From positions 1 through 45,872 of the IMG/VR virus record IMGVR_UViG_3300020202_000106: a stretch of 45,872 nt of DNA; one strand, 5' to 3'. The notes beneath the pieces are model-generated. The model had not been told where the DNA came from. It ran no database searches and worked only from the letters and a program-made list of their open reading frames with translations. Below are positions 21,015-29,407 of the stretch, piece by piece. Every line of letters begins with the position of its first letter. The stretch's first letter is position 1. A program made the translations under genes and the position numbers. The DNA comes from a virus.

Positions 21015-21319
21015 TGCCAAGACGCGCCACCTCAACGTCTTTCGGCGGAAAAGCTGGCAACCCCCGAAATACGACTAAGCCAGGCCCGGGACGTCCACCC
21101 GACGTCTTCCGCCATCGGATGCAGCAGCTCGCGATGCGTGCGGCGCACGCGAAGCGCCTTGAGACCTTGCTCGGCGACGAGAGCGATGACTCGGCGTTCC
21201 TGAAGGCGTTCGCCGAGGTGTGCGATCGCGGCTTCGGAAAGGCTCCGCAGTCGGTCGACGTCACGAGCCAAGGCGAGCGAATGCAGTCGCTCCTGGTATG
21301 TCCGCCGGAGACCGAGTGA
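21014..21319 (+). CDS. terS: terminase small subunit candidate
   Basis: 101 residues. A basic glycine/proline-rich N-terminus (GKAGNPRNTTKPGPGRPPD) precedes helices ending CDRGFGKAPQSVDVTSQGE, a pattern typical of small phage terminase subunits with a GRP-rich start and a G-G-K-P-QxV end. It would recognise the packaging site. ATG 21014 is chosen over upstream codons because of the overlap with the 52-aa gene. It overlaps the large subunit GTG. Confidence 0.8.
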   Translation: MPRRATSTSFGGKAGNPRNTTKPGPGRPPDVFRHRMQQLAMRAAHAKRLETLLGDESDDSAFLKAFAEVCDRGFGKAPQSVDVTSQGERMQSLLVCPPETE

Positions 21320-22866
21320 CAACCCAGGCCCTGGATCCCGCCCTCTTCGCCTACCCGATGGAGATGGATGGGCGACCGGTGGCGTGGCAACCACTCAAGG
21401 GTTTTCAGATGCGCGCGGCATCCAATGGGGCGTTCGAGTGCCTGCTCGGTGGGGCGGCTGGTCCCGGGAAGACATCGGTGCTCGTCGGGTTGGCTGGGAA
21501 GTACGCTCACCACCCACGCGCTCGCGTCATCTTCTTCCGCACGGTCTACAAGGACACGCTGGACATACGGGATCGGATGCACGGGCTCTATCCGCAGCTC
21601 GGGTTCCAATGGATCGCGACGGATTCGCGGTGGCAGTCGCCAGTCGGCGGCACGGTCCAGATCGCCCATGCGAAGACGCTGACGGAGATCACTGACTACC
21701 TCGGCCCCGAGTACACCGCCGTGATGTGGGATGAGTTGTCTCTTGTCCCCGATGAGGTGGTCTGGCAGATGATCCTGGGCCGCATCCGCTCCACCGATCC
21801 GACCGTCCCCCTCCGGGCGCGCGCGACCGCCAACCCGATCGGACCAGGTCGGTCGTGGCTCAAGCAGCGTTTCGTGGATCTCTGCGGGAAGAAGGGTGAG
21901 CGCACATACCGGGATCCAGAGACCGGCCGTACGCGCGGCTATGTGCCGGGTACGGCGAGGGACAATCCCCTCCTCCCGCAGAGCTACTGGGACGGCCTCA
22001 AGGACCTCCCGCCATCGGTCCAGGCGGCGTTGCGGGAAGGGGACTGGGATATGGCCCTCGGACTCTTCTACCCGGAGCTGATGGACGACCGCCACCTCGT
22101 CGTGCAGCGGCACGACCTGCCGCCGCTTGAGGACTGGCACGAGTGGTGGGGCGGCTTTGACTGGGGGTTTGCCCACCCGGCCGCCTTCGGTGCCTACGTC
22201 CGCGTTGAGAACACGGTTTACAAGCTCGATACGGTGTACATGCACCGTTTCCAGGACGAGGAGCAGGCCGCGACGATCAAAGGGTCCGTTGACAAACGAT
22301 GCCTCCGCATGGTGTACGCCGGGGCGGACGCGTTCGCGAAACGGCAGGCCCATGTTGCGGCGGCGGAGACGGTGGCGGATGTGTTCGCGCGGTACGGGAT
22401 CAACGTAGAACGGGCGAACGTCGACAAGCTGGCGCGGGCCAAGGTAATGCGTCGGATGTTCGCCATGGACCGACCTGGTCCGATGGTAGCGGGCCAGATC
22501 CGGTTGAAGTTCGTCGACACTCCCGGGAACCGTCGGTGCTTGAGCGAGTTCGCCGCACTCGTGCCCGACGAGCTAAACCCCAACGTGCCGGCGAAGCGCG
22601 ACGCCAACGAACGCGGGCTGAACGGGGACGATGGCGCGGACGAGACGTCCATGGCGATGGCGACAGCCAGCTTCGAGCCAACGGAGCCAGCCGCGCTGTT
22701 CTCCTACTCGAACGTCGCCAGCGCCGCCGCAATCCCGGCGCCGTGGGAGATCCAGCAACAGGAGTGGCGGATGCCCAGCGAGGATGGAACGATCGACCGA
22801 CGGGTCTACCAGCACCGCACCGGGCTGGACTCGTCTGACAACCAGTTCGGCGGGGAGGGCTGGTAG
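21316..22866 (+). CDS. terL: terminase large subunit
   Basis: 516 residues from GTG 21316 (GTGA overlap). ATPase: Walker A GGAAGPGKTS and Walker B AVMWDELS. Nuclease (RNase H-like): GFDWGFAHP (first Asp), YAGADAFAKR (second Asp) and GADETSMAMA (third acidic position). The family packages DNA into proheads by ATP hydrolysis and cuts it at the end. The length is typical. The start codon is GTG rather than the upstream codons because the small subunit stop falls on the same bases. Confidence 0.95.
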   Translation: MTTQALDPALFAYPMEMDGRPVAWQPLKGFQMRAASNGAFECLLGGAAGPGKTSVLVGLAGKYAHHPRARVIFFRTVYKDTLDIRDRMHGLYPQLGFQWIATDSRWQSPVGGTVQIAHAKTLTEITDYLGPEYTAVMWDELSLVPDEVVWQMILGRIRSTDPTVPLRARATANPIGPGRSWLKQRFVDLCGKKGERTYRDPETGRTRGYVPGTARDNPLLPQSYWDGLKDLPPSVQAALREGDWDMALGLFYPELMDDRHLVVQRHDLPPLEDWHEWWGGFDWGFAHPAAFGAYVRVENTVYKLDTVYMHRFQDEEQAATIKGSVDKRCLRMVYAGADAFAKRQAHVAAAETVADVFARYGINVERANVDKLARAKVMRRMFAMDRPGPMVAGQIRLKFVDTPGNRRCLSEFAALVPDELNPNVPAKRDANERGLNGDDGADETSMAMATASFEPTEPAALFSYSNVASAAAIPAPWEIQQQEWRMPSEDGTIDRRVYQHRTGLDSSDNQFGGEGW

Positions 22867-22869
22867 CCC

Positions 22870-23364
22870 ATGAGTGACCCCTACGATCCCCGCGGCGCGC
22901 TCACGGTCGTCCAGGACGCCATCCGACGGAACACGCCCGTCATTCACGGCGAAGATGGGCGACCGATGGGCGGCGGCCTGGTTGATGAGGAGGGGAACGC
23001 CTACGCGCCGCAGGTCCGGCCGGAGACCGTGTGCTTCCTCCTGGTGCAGTGGTGCGCCGGGCTCGCGGTCATCCCCGACGACTTCCACAACGTGCCGAAG
23101 ACGGCCGGTGGCCTGCGGGAGCACGTGCGGCCCGACGGTGGGGTCTACCTCGGCCTGTTCGAAACTCCAGCCGATCCGGCGGGCGCGGTCGTGGTCTACG
23201 GGGATCCGCTCATGGACATCAAGGATGCGATGCGCCGGAGCCTCCAGTATCGCGCGAAGGTGTTGGCACAGCTCGACACGTTCGATCGTCACCATGCGCT
23301 CGGCCCGTTCGCTGCCGCGACGACCGGCCCCACGAGCGATCTGAACCAGGAGACCGTCTCATGA
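22870..23364 (+). CDS. hypothetical structural-region protein, 164 aa
   Basis: MSDPYDPRGALTVVQDAI, with alpha/beta content (VRPETVCFLLVQWCAGLAV, GGVYLGLFETP). Unrecognised. It lies between the large terminase and a fibre-like protein and overlaps the latter's ATG, so it is part of the late operon. Confidence 0.65.
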   Translation: MSDPYDPRGALTVVQDAIRRNTPVIHGEDGRPMGGGLVDEEGNAYAPQVRPETVCFLLVQWCAGLAVIPDDFHNVPKTAGGLREHVRPDGGVYLGLFETPADPAGAVVVYGDPLMDIKDAMRRSLQYRAKVLAQLDTFDRHHALGPFAAATTGPTSDLNQETVS

Positions 23365-24449
23365 CGTACCCGGTCGTCTCGACCACCAGCAATGGCGATG
23401 CCTCGGCCGCGTTCATCGCGGCAGCGCAGAAAGCAGGCATTAACGTCGGCGGCCTCCAGGCTGTGGCCCAGGTCCAGCTCGCGCTGGCGAACCTCTTTGC
23501 GGAAAGCCCGCCCGGCCAAGTCGCGACGTGGGACGACATCACGCTCGTCGGCGGCACCGTGACCACGTCAACCCCTGTTCTGACGGCGACGCAGACCTGG
23601 AACGCGGGCGGCGTCACCTTCGAGGGCATTCTCTTCACCGTCACGGACACGGCGTCCGCGGCGGGCTCGTTGGTGCTGAATCTCAAGGTGGGTTCCTCCT
23701 CGATATTCTCGGTCCGCAAGGACGGTCTCGTCGCCGCGGCGAACGCCGCGATCGCGACCGGCACCATCACGACCAGCCAACCCCTGACGCTGACGCAGAC
23801 GTGGAACGCGGGGGGCGTCACCTTCGAGAGTATTCTGGTGACGGTCACCGATACCGCGTCCGCCGCCGGATCGTTGCTGCTGAACCTGAAGGTCGGCTCG
23901 ACCTCGATGTTCTCGGTATCGAAGGCCGGTGCGGTCACGGGCGTGACGTTGGTTGCGTCGACCAGCATCAGTGCGCCGGCCACCGGGTCGTCGTTCTCGT
24001 CGGCGTTTGGTGGAGGGGCCTCCCTCACGCTGCGAAACACCAGCACCAACGCGGGCGCCCTCATGTCGCTGGCGTTTGGCAACGACGACAGCTCGGCCGC
24101 GGCACGTATCACGATCTATGCGACGACGCACTCCACGCGTCCGAGCTACTTGGACATCATCAACACCGCGAACGCGCCGGTCGTCGTCGGGACGAACAAC
24201 GCCGAAATCTTCCGGCTGACGGCGGCGACGATGACGATGGCCGCCAGCACGACGCTCGTCGGTCCGGACATCCGCACGTCGGCCGCTGCCGCGACGGTCG
24301 CGGCCGGGCAGATCGGCTGGGGCGCCACCACACAGACCACGGTGGGGGCGGCAGGCGGGGCCTCCGCGCTGCCCGCCACGCCGACCGGCTACGTCATCAT
24401 CAACGTGGCGGGCACAAACCGCGTGATTCCCTTCTACGCAGCGGCGTAA
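23361..24449 (+). CDS. fibre-like virion protein with tandem 68-residue repeat
   Basis: 362 residues. Helical N-terminal 40 residues, then a serine/threonine/alanine-rich, beta-prone body with two tandem copies of a 68-residue unit (QTWNAGGVTFE...TDTASAAGS, then NLKVGS..FSV.K.G) and a C-terminal region ending YVIINVAGTNRVIPFYAAA. The composition resembles trimeric phage fibre shafts and head fibres. It lies upstream of the portal, whereas the main tailspike is at 34.3 kb, so it may be a head or accessory fibre. Exact role unknown. Confidence 0.7.
   Translation: MTYPVVSTTSNGDASAAFIAAAQKAGINVGGLQAVAQVQLALANLFAESPPGQVATWDDITLVGGTVTTSTPVLTATQTWNAGGVTFEGILFTVTDTASAAGSLVLNLKVGSSSIFSVRKDGLVAAANAAIATGTITTSQPLTLTQTWNAGGVTFESILVTVTDTASAAGSLLLNLKVGSTSMFSVSKAGAVTGVTLVASTSISAPATGSSFSSAFGGGASLTLRNTSTNAGALMSLAFGNDDSSAAARITIYATTHSTRPSYLDIINTANAPVVVGTNNAEIFRLTAATMTMAASTTLVGPDIRTSAAAATVAAGQIGWGATTQTTVGAAGGASALPATPTGYVIINVAGTNRVIPFYAAA
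23592..23920 (+). repeat. 204-bp tandem duplication in the fibre-like gene
   Basis: Segments beginning at 23592 and 23796 (offset 204 bp, 68 codons) are highly similar for about 120 bp each, starting CAGAC-TGGAACGCGGG. The duplication is in frame and expands the repeat domain. Confidence 0.8.
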
Positions 24450-24450
24450 G

Positions 24451-24663
24451 ATGCAAGAACCCATCCGTATCCCGCTCACCGCGAAGCAGCGCGCGGCCTT
24501 CGTCGCCTTCGCGCAGGACGCGCAGCGCGTTGACCGTGAGCGGAACCTCTACGCCCGCTCGATCGTGGACGGTCGCGAGGATCTGCCGGACAACGCGCTG
24601 TCATGGGCATCCACGCTGACGGACGACGCGATCGTGCTGACGCCCCCCTCGGAGGACTCCTGA
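24451..24663 (+). CDS. hypothetical protein, 70 aa
   Basis: MQEPIRIPLTAKQRAAFVAFAQDAQRVD, mainly helical with an acidic end. Unrecognised. The stop overlaps the next ATG (TGATG), and GGAGGACTCC lies just before that start. Confidence 0.6.
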   Translation: MQEPIRIPLTAKQRAAFVAFAQDAQRVDRERNLYARSIVDGREDLPDNALSWASTLTDDAIVLTPPSEDS

Positions 24664-25058
24664 TGGCTGACACCCTCGTAACCCTGGCTGTCGCCTCCGC
24701 GCCGGCCGAGAAGCTGGAGTTCGGGATGCCGGAGTGGACGGTGATCGGCGATGCAACCAACGCGGCGGTCACCTGTACCCGGGCCGCCGTTGCCGACAAG
24801 CAGCATCACTGCACCGTGGTCACCCTGTCCTTCGCCGCGACCGTCGCCGCTGCGTGCACGTTCACGATCAAGGACGGCACGACGGTCATATGGCAGGCCG
24901 AGATCCCGACGATGGACAACCCCGCGCCGATCACCTTCGACTTCCAGCAGCGGCCGTTGCGCGCCGCCGTCAATACGGCGCTCGTGGCTGGCCTCTCATC
25001 GCCCGGGAACATCAAGGCCGTGATCTCGATGTCCGGCTTCACCAGCAATCGACCCTAA
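24663..25058 (+). CDS. hypothetical beta-sandwich protein, 131 aa
   Basis: MADTLVTLAVASAPAEKLEF with alternating hydrophobic strands (HHCTVVTLSFAATVAAACTFTIKDGTTVIW). The composition resembles phage decoration or virion-associated proteins. Unrecognised. Resembles the gene at 30947 in general character, though not obviously homologous. Confidence 0.65.
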   Translation: MADTLVTLAVASAPAEKLEFGMPEWTVIGDATNAAVTCTRAAVADKQHHCTVVTLSFAATVAAACTFTIKDGTTVIWQAEIPTMDNPAPITFDFQQRPLRAAVNTALVAGLSSPGNIKAVISMSGFTSNRP

Positions 25059-25076
25059 CCCCGATCCCCTCGACTA

Positions 25077-25322
25077 ATGCCCAGGAAGCAGAAGACTGAG
25101 GCCGGCCCTGACACTTCGAATACCCCGGACGGGGCGTTGCCCCAAGAAGTTCCCGACGGCGGCCACCTCGGCGTTCCGCGTCCGGACGGATCGGCGGCTG
25201 TCTATCGCGACATCTCCGGACAAGCGCTCGGGGGCGGAGTTAGCGAAGGACGCGCGAACTTTGGCGCGATCACCGCCGAGGCGCTGAAGGGCCACAAGCC
25301 CGATACCTCAGAGGCCGAGTAG
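25077..25322 (+). CDS. small disordered protein, 81 aa
   Basis: Glycine/proline-rich, low in hydrophobics (QKTEAGPDTSNTPDGALPQE). Unrecognised. The start lacks a Shine-Dalgarno and follows a CCCCGATCCCC leader. It ends 3 bp before the next GTG. Confidence 0.5.
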   Translation: MPRKQKTEAGPDTSNTPDGALPQEVPDGGHLGVPRPDGSAAVYRDISGQALGGGVSEGRANFGAITAEALKGHKPDTSEAE

Positions 25323-25325
25323 TCG

Positions 25326-25757
25326 GTGGTCGCCGTCGCGCTCATCATCGCCGCTGGCTTCGTTGCCGGAACCGTTCTCGGGCGGGAGGTGGTACGCGCG
25401 CTTGCGGCGAAGTGGGAGGCGGACCGCCTAGCTCGGTCGGCGGAGCACGGACGGGCGATGGCGATTGAGTCGCGACGGGTCGCTGTCGAGGAGCGGCGGG
25501 CTGGGGTGGCCGAGCGGGAGATGACGCTTCGCGAACACCAAGCGCAGCACGCGAAGGATGGCGAGTCCATGCCTCCGGATATGGTCAGTCGGATCACGGC
25601 GTGGGAGGACGACTTCGCGCAGGAGGACGAGCGCAGGAACATCCTGGCACTCTATGCCCTCCATCGCGACTGGGATGCGGTACGGGCGCACCTGCCAGCG
25701 CTCGCCCCCGGCATCGCGACCGACACCGGACCGCCCCGCGAGGGGCTGATCCAGTAG
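25326..25757 (+). CDS. membrane-anchored coiled-coil protein, 143 aa
   Basis: The GTG start is followed immediately by a transmembrane helix (VAVALIIAAGFVAGTVLG), then a long charged coiled coil (EADRLARSAEHGRAMAIESRRVAVEERRAGVAERE) and an acidic C-terminal part (DDFAQEDERRN). A membrane-anchored protein between fibre and portal genes is unusual for podoviruses. It may be a virion inner protein or a host-membrane interaction factor. Confidence 0.6.
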   Translation: MVAVALIIAAGFVAGTVLGREVVRALAAKWEADRLARSAEHGRAMAIESRRVAVEERRAGVAEREMTLREHQAQHAKDGESMPPDMVSRITAWEDDFAQEDERRNILALYALHRDWDAVRAHLPALAPGIATDTGPPREGLIQ

Positions 25758-25760
25758 TCG

Positions 25761-28037
25761 ATGACTGCCCCGTCCACCCTCGGGCTACTGGACCCCTCCG
25801 AGCACCCGGAGATCAACCCGAGCGCCATTGATCAGCTCCTTTTCACGCCCGGGGTCGCGCCACTCGCTATCCCGCGGCAACTCACGGAGCCGGTGACGCC
25901 CGAGGCCCTGACGGCCCAGCAGCAGGGACAGACCCCGGACGCCATCGCGTTCGACGATGACGAGCGTCGACAGCAGGAGATCGCGGACAAGGACCGTCGC
26001 TACAAGGCGCTCAAGGCCATCTACGGCCCCCTGTTTCCGCTCTGCTTGGAGCATGAGCCGACCGACGCGGATTGGCAGCGATGGTGTGATGAGCGGTGGG
26101 AGCTCCACGGCCCCGGGGTGCAGCGCAACATCTGGATGGCGGAGCGCAATCGGCGATTCCGGAACGGCGACCAGTATCAGTCCCGGGTCAATGGCATGGG
26201 CGCCTGGCGCGAAACGCCGATCCCGAAGGATGCGGTCCGCATCGTGGACAACCGCATCCGGCCGGCGCTCGCCTGGGCCATGCAGGTCGTCGCCGAACAG
26301 CGGCCGGGCTGGCAGTTCAAGCCGACGAACACTGATCCCGACCGCCAGCGAAAAGCTGAAGCCCAGCAGCGCGCGGTCGAGTACCAGTACGATGCGCAAC
26401 AAAAGCGGCTGATCGACAAGGAAGCGCTCTACTGGGCGCAGACCGATGGCGTCTCGTTCCAGATGACCTATTGGGACACCGACCGCGGTCCGTGGGAGGA
26501 GCTGGAGCAAGGCCGCGGCCCAGTGCCGATCGGTGAGCCCTATACCCGCGTCTTTCGCATCGAGCAGGTACGCGTGTCGGCCGAAGCCACGGCAACGGTT
26601 GCGCCGATGTACTGGCTGGTGCGAGACATCCTCCCGATGCAGTACGCAGTCTCGATGTACGGTCCCGAGGTCGCCGACGCGCCCGACCAGGCGTTGCTCG
26701 CGCAGCAGGCGTCCCAGTTCACTGCCACCAATCAGTACCTCTACGCGCCGCTCTTCCAGAACCAACCGACGGTTGCGCGCTACTTCGTTTTCTGCGACAA
26801 GCGCGACTGGCTACAGGAAGGGCTGACCGCCATCGTCGTTGGCCGCAAGCTAGTCTATGGGCCCAAGCCGTTGCTGATGGGCCGCGTGCCGATGCTGCGG
26901 GTGACGGACGGATCGGAGGATCCCGCCTTCTTCCCGGTGCCGCGGATGAACCTGTTGGTCGCGCCGCAGATGCGCATCAACATGCTGTGGTCGAAGTGGT
27001 ACGAGTCCATCCGGAAGAACTCCGGAGGCCGGTACGCCTCCAAAACCAACGCCATCTCGTCCGAGACGTTTATCGGCGGTGAGACCTCGATCCTCGAAGT
27101 GCGGACGGCGGGTGACATCCGCGAGTCCTTCATGCCCGTCCAGGGGTTCTCGGTCGGCAACGACATCAAGGAAGCGCTCGACCGCGAAATCAAGACCATC
27201 GAGGACCTGACCGGCTATACCGCCGAGGCGCGGGGTCAGTTCGCATCCGACCAGTCGGGCCGCGCGATCCTCGCCCAGCGAGAAGCGCTGGAGCGGGTCT
27301 TTGCGCCCCAGGTCGCGGCACAGGCCGAGGCCAACACCGAGTGGGCGCGCCAGACCGTCGGGTGGATGCGGTTCGGCTACCAGATGCCGCGGAAGATCGC
27401 CGTCCTGGGAAAGGATCGCTCGGACCTGGCCGAGGAACTGACGGCGGCCGATCTCGACGGCGTCGTGGACGTGACGGTGGATCCCGCCACGATGATCCCT
27501 CAGCCCATGGCGCTGAAACAGTGGATGCTCGACAACGCCTACGACCGCCAGATCATCAGCAAAGAGCAGTGGCTTGAACGGTCGCAGTTCGGTGACGTGC
27601 GGGACATGCAGGCCCCGAACGAGGTGCAGTACCAGAAAGGCAAGCGCGTGTCGGAGCAGATCCGGCTTCGCCAGCCCCAGGAGCCGATCGTGTGGCAGGA
27701 CGACGAATCGATCCAGCAGACGATTCTGGAGCGCGACCTAATCCTTGCCGGCGGGATCGATCCCGACATCCGGCTGGCGGCCGACATGCGCTGGACCGCC
27801 CTCGCGCAGCAAGCCGCGCGAAAGATGACCCCGATGCTCCCAGGAATCATGCCGGGCGCACCGGGTACGGACGGCCCTCCGACAACGGGCCAACCCATGG
27901 ACCCTCGGACCGCTCCGCTGTTGAACGCAGGCGCCTCGCCCTCCGTGGCGTCGGCGCCCGCGGCAGCGCGCGGCGGCCCCGGAGTCTCCGACCAAGAACG
28001 CGCGGCCGCGCAATTCGAGGCGCGGGCCCCGCAATGA
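25761..28037 (+). CDS. portal protein (P22-type)
   Basis: 758 residues. The head-tail connector ring, through which DNA is packaged. Recognised by the size, the ERNRRFRNGDQY then RIVDNRIRPALAWAMQVVAEQRPGW opening, an aspartate-rich QMTYWDTDRG, and the long helical C-terminal half ending in a Q/P/A-rich tail, as in P22-like portals. The large size and its place directly before the scaffold and capsid genes support the call. The glutamine-rich C-terminal region could form the portal barrel. Confidence 0.88.
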   Translation: MTAPSTLGLLDPSEHPEINPSAIDQLLFTPGVAPLAIPRQLTEPVTPEALTAQQQGQTPDAIAFDDDERRQQEIADKDRRYKALKAIYGPLFPLCLEHEPTDADWQRWCDERWELHGPGVQRNIWMAERNRRFRNGDQYQSRVNGMGAWRETPIPKDAVRIVDNRIRPALAWAMQVVAEQRPGWQFKPTNTDPDRQRKAEAQQRAVEYQYDAQQKRLIDKEALYWAQTDGVSFQMTYWDTDRGPWEELEQGRGPVPIGEPYTRVFRIEQVRVSAEATATVAPMYWLVRDILPMQYAVSMYGPEVADAPDQALLAQQASQFTATNQYLYAPLFQNQPTVARYFVFCDKRDWLQEGLTAIVVGRKLVYGPKPLLMGRVPMLRVTDGSEDPAFFPVPRMNLLVAPQMRINMLWSKWYESIRKNSGGRYASKTNAISSETFIGGETSILEVRTAGDIRESFMPVQGFSVGNDIKEALDREIKTIEDLTGYTAEARGQFASDQSGRAILAQREALERVFAPQVAAQAEANTEWARQTVGWMRFGYQMPRKIAVLGKDRSDLAEELTAADLDGVVDVTVDPATMIPQPMALKQWMLDNAYDRQIISKEQWLERSQFGDVRDMQAPNEVQYQKGKRVSEQIRLRQPQEPIVWQDDESIQQTILERDLILAGGIDPDIRLAADMRWTALAQQAARKMTPMLPGIMPGAPGTDGPPTTGQPMDPRTAPLLNAGASPSVASAPAAARGGPGVSDQERAAAQFEARAPQ

Positions 28038-28050
28038 CCAGGAGCCGATC

Positions 28051-29277
28051 ATGACCGCCCCGAACGTCGCGACGACGTCCGTCGCACCCGCCGCCGAACC
28101 GCTTCCGACCAGCGTCACCGACATGGTTCAGCGCATCTCGCAACGCGGCGGAGAGTATGGCGGCCCGAGCGCTGACGCGCCTCCCGTCGCTCCTGTGCCG
28201 GCACCAACCGGGGCGGATCCAGCGCCGGACCTGGGCGGGGAGCCGTCGACGAACGAGGCCGCTGGTCTCTCCGCTGCCCTGCCGGGCGAGAGGGTCCCCA
28301 GCGACGCCCCGGCGACGCTCTCGCCCGACGGAGGTGCCGCGAGCGACCAGGGCGACACGCCGTCACCGCTCGTCATAGCGATCACCGCCGACGAGCCGGA
28401 AGGCGAAGTGGTGCTCCGCGCCCGCGACCCGAACACGGGCCAGTGGTCGGAGATGGACCAGTCCCGGACCTACGAGCTGTCGATTCGGGACAAAGAGACC
28501 GGGGAAACGCGGGTCTACAACAAGACCTTGCCCGATCTGATGCGCATGGCGAAGGACGGCGTCGCCATGCAGAAGTCGAAGGACGAGCTAACGTACTACC
28601 GTCAGCAGGTCCCCGAATGGCAGACCCAGTTCACCGCCGTGCGGTCCGAGGCGGAAAGCCTCCGGGCACTCGCGATCGAACTACTGACCGCCCCGGACGA
28701 GATCGTCGTTGCGCGGCGGGAGGCCTACGCGGCCGAGCAGACGCCCGAGAAGCAGATCGCGCGTCGAGAGGCTGAGTTGGCGGCGCGCGAGCGCCAGATC
28801 CTCGCGCATCAGGCGGCCGCGCAGCAGAGCGTCGCCGCGCAGCAACAGCAGGCCCTTGCCCAGCGCATCGGTCCCATCGTGCAGGAAATCGAGTCGCTGG
28901 TCGGCCGCGAGGCCGCCGCGGGCAAGCTCTCGCTGGAGATGGCGCCCCTGATGGTCAACGGGCGTATTCCGCCGGAGCGGTTCCCGCAGCTTGAGGCGTT
29001 CGTGCACGGCCCCTACCGCGCCTGGGCACAGGCCGAAGCGGCCAAGCGCGGGACGGCCCAGAGTGAAGTCCAGCGTCAGTTGGAAGCGGTGAACCGGACG
29101 CGCCAAGCCGCTCAGCAGGCCGCGAATGCGGCCGCGGCGGCGACACGTCCAGTCGGATCTGTCACCGGCGGGATGCCCGCTCCTCGGAAAGCGCCCGGGA
29201 ACGCGCGCGAGACGGTGGACGCGATCATCGCCGGGCACGGAAGCCACAGCCGCCGCGCAAATGGAGCGGCCGCATGA
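28051..29277 (+). CDS. scaffolding protein candidate
   Basis: 408 residues lying between portal and capsid, the standard scaffold position. The N-terminal 100 residues are low-complexity and proline-rich; the centre is a long charged coiled coil rich in glutamine (REAELAARERQILAHQ, AAAQQSVAAQQQQALAQR), and the C-terminus is basic (RTRQAAQQAANAAAAATR). This matches P22-like scaffold architecture. It would guide capsid assembly and then leave. Confidence 0.75.
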   Translation: MTAPNVATTSVAPAAEPLPTSVTDMVQRISQRGGEYGGPSADAPPVAPVPAPTGADPAPDLGGEPSTNEAAGLSAALPGERVPSDAPATLSPDGGAASDQGDTPSPLVIAITADEPEGEVVLRARDPNTGQWSEMDQSRTYELSIRDKETGETRVYNKTLPDLMRMAKDGVAMQKSKDELTYYRQQVPEWQTQFTAVRSEAESLRALAIELLTAPDEIVVARREAYAAEQTPEKQIARREAELAARERQILAHQAAAQQSVAAQQQQALAQRIGPIVQEIESLVGREAAAGKLSLEMAPLMVNGRIPPERFPQLEAFVHGPYRAWAQAEAAKRGTAQSEVQRQLEAVNRTRQAAQQAANAAAAATRPVGSVTGGMPAPRKAPGNARETVDAIIAGHGSHSRRANGAAA

Positions 29278-29379
29278 CGCGTTTGACCATGTAGTCGCTC
29301 AACGATCCTAGCCTCGCGCTTGCGAACGTCGTGATGACAGTCCGTACTCGCGCGGTGGCACCCGATAGACCCTCGACTA

Positions 29380-29394
29380 ACGCCGTGATGGCGT
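29380..29394 (+). promoter_or_regulatory. hairpin before the capsid gene
   Basis: ACGCC-GTGAT-GGCGT, a 5-bp stem, lies just upstream of the AGGA ribosome binding site for the capsid ATG at 29408. Probably an mRNA stability or translation element. The 130-bp gap between scaffold and capsid holds no convincing promoter. Confidence 0.4.
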
Positions 29395-29407
29395 CAGGAC
29401 GGACCCG

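Noticed and set aside
20743-22353. 536-codon minus-strand open frame
   Set aside because: Antisense to the well-supported terminase large subunit; shadow of its third-codon GC bias.
29282-29310. Capsid promoter TTGACC-N17-TCCTAG
   Set aside because: The -10 match is too poor to claim a promoter.
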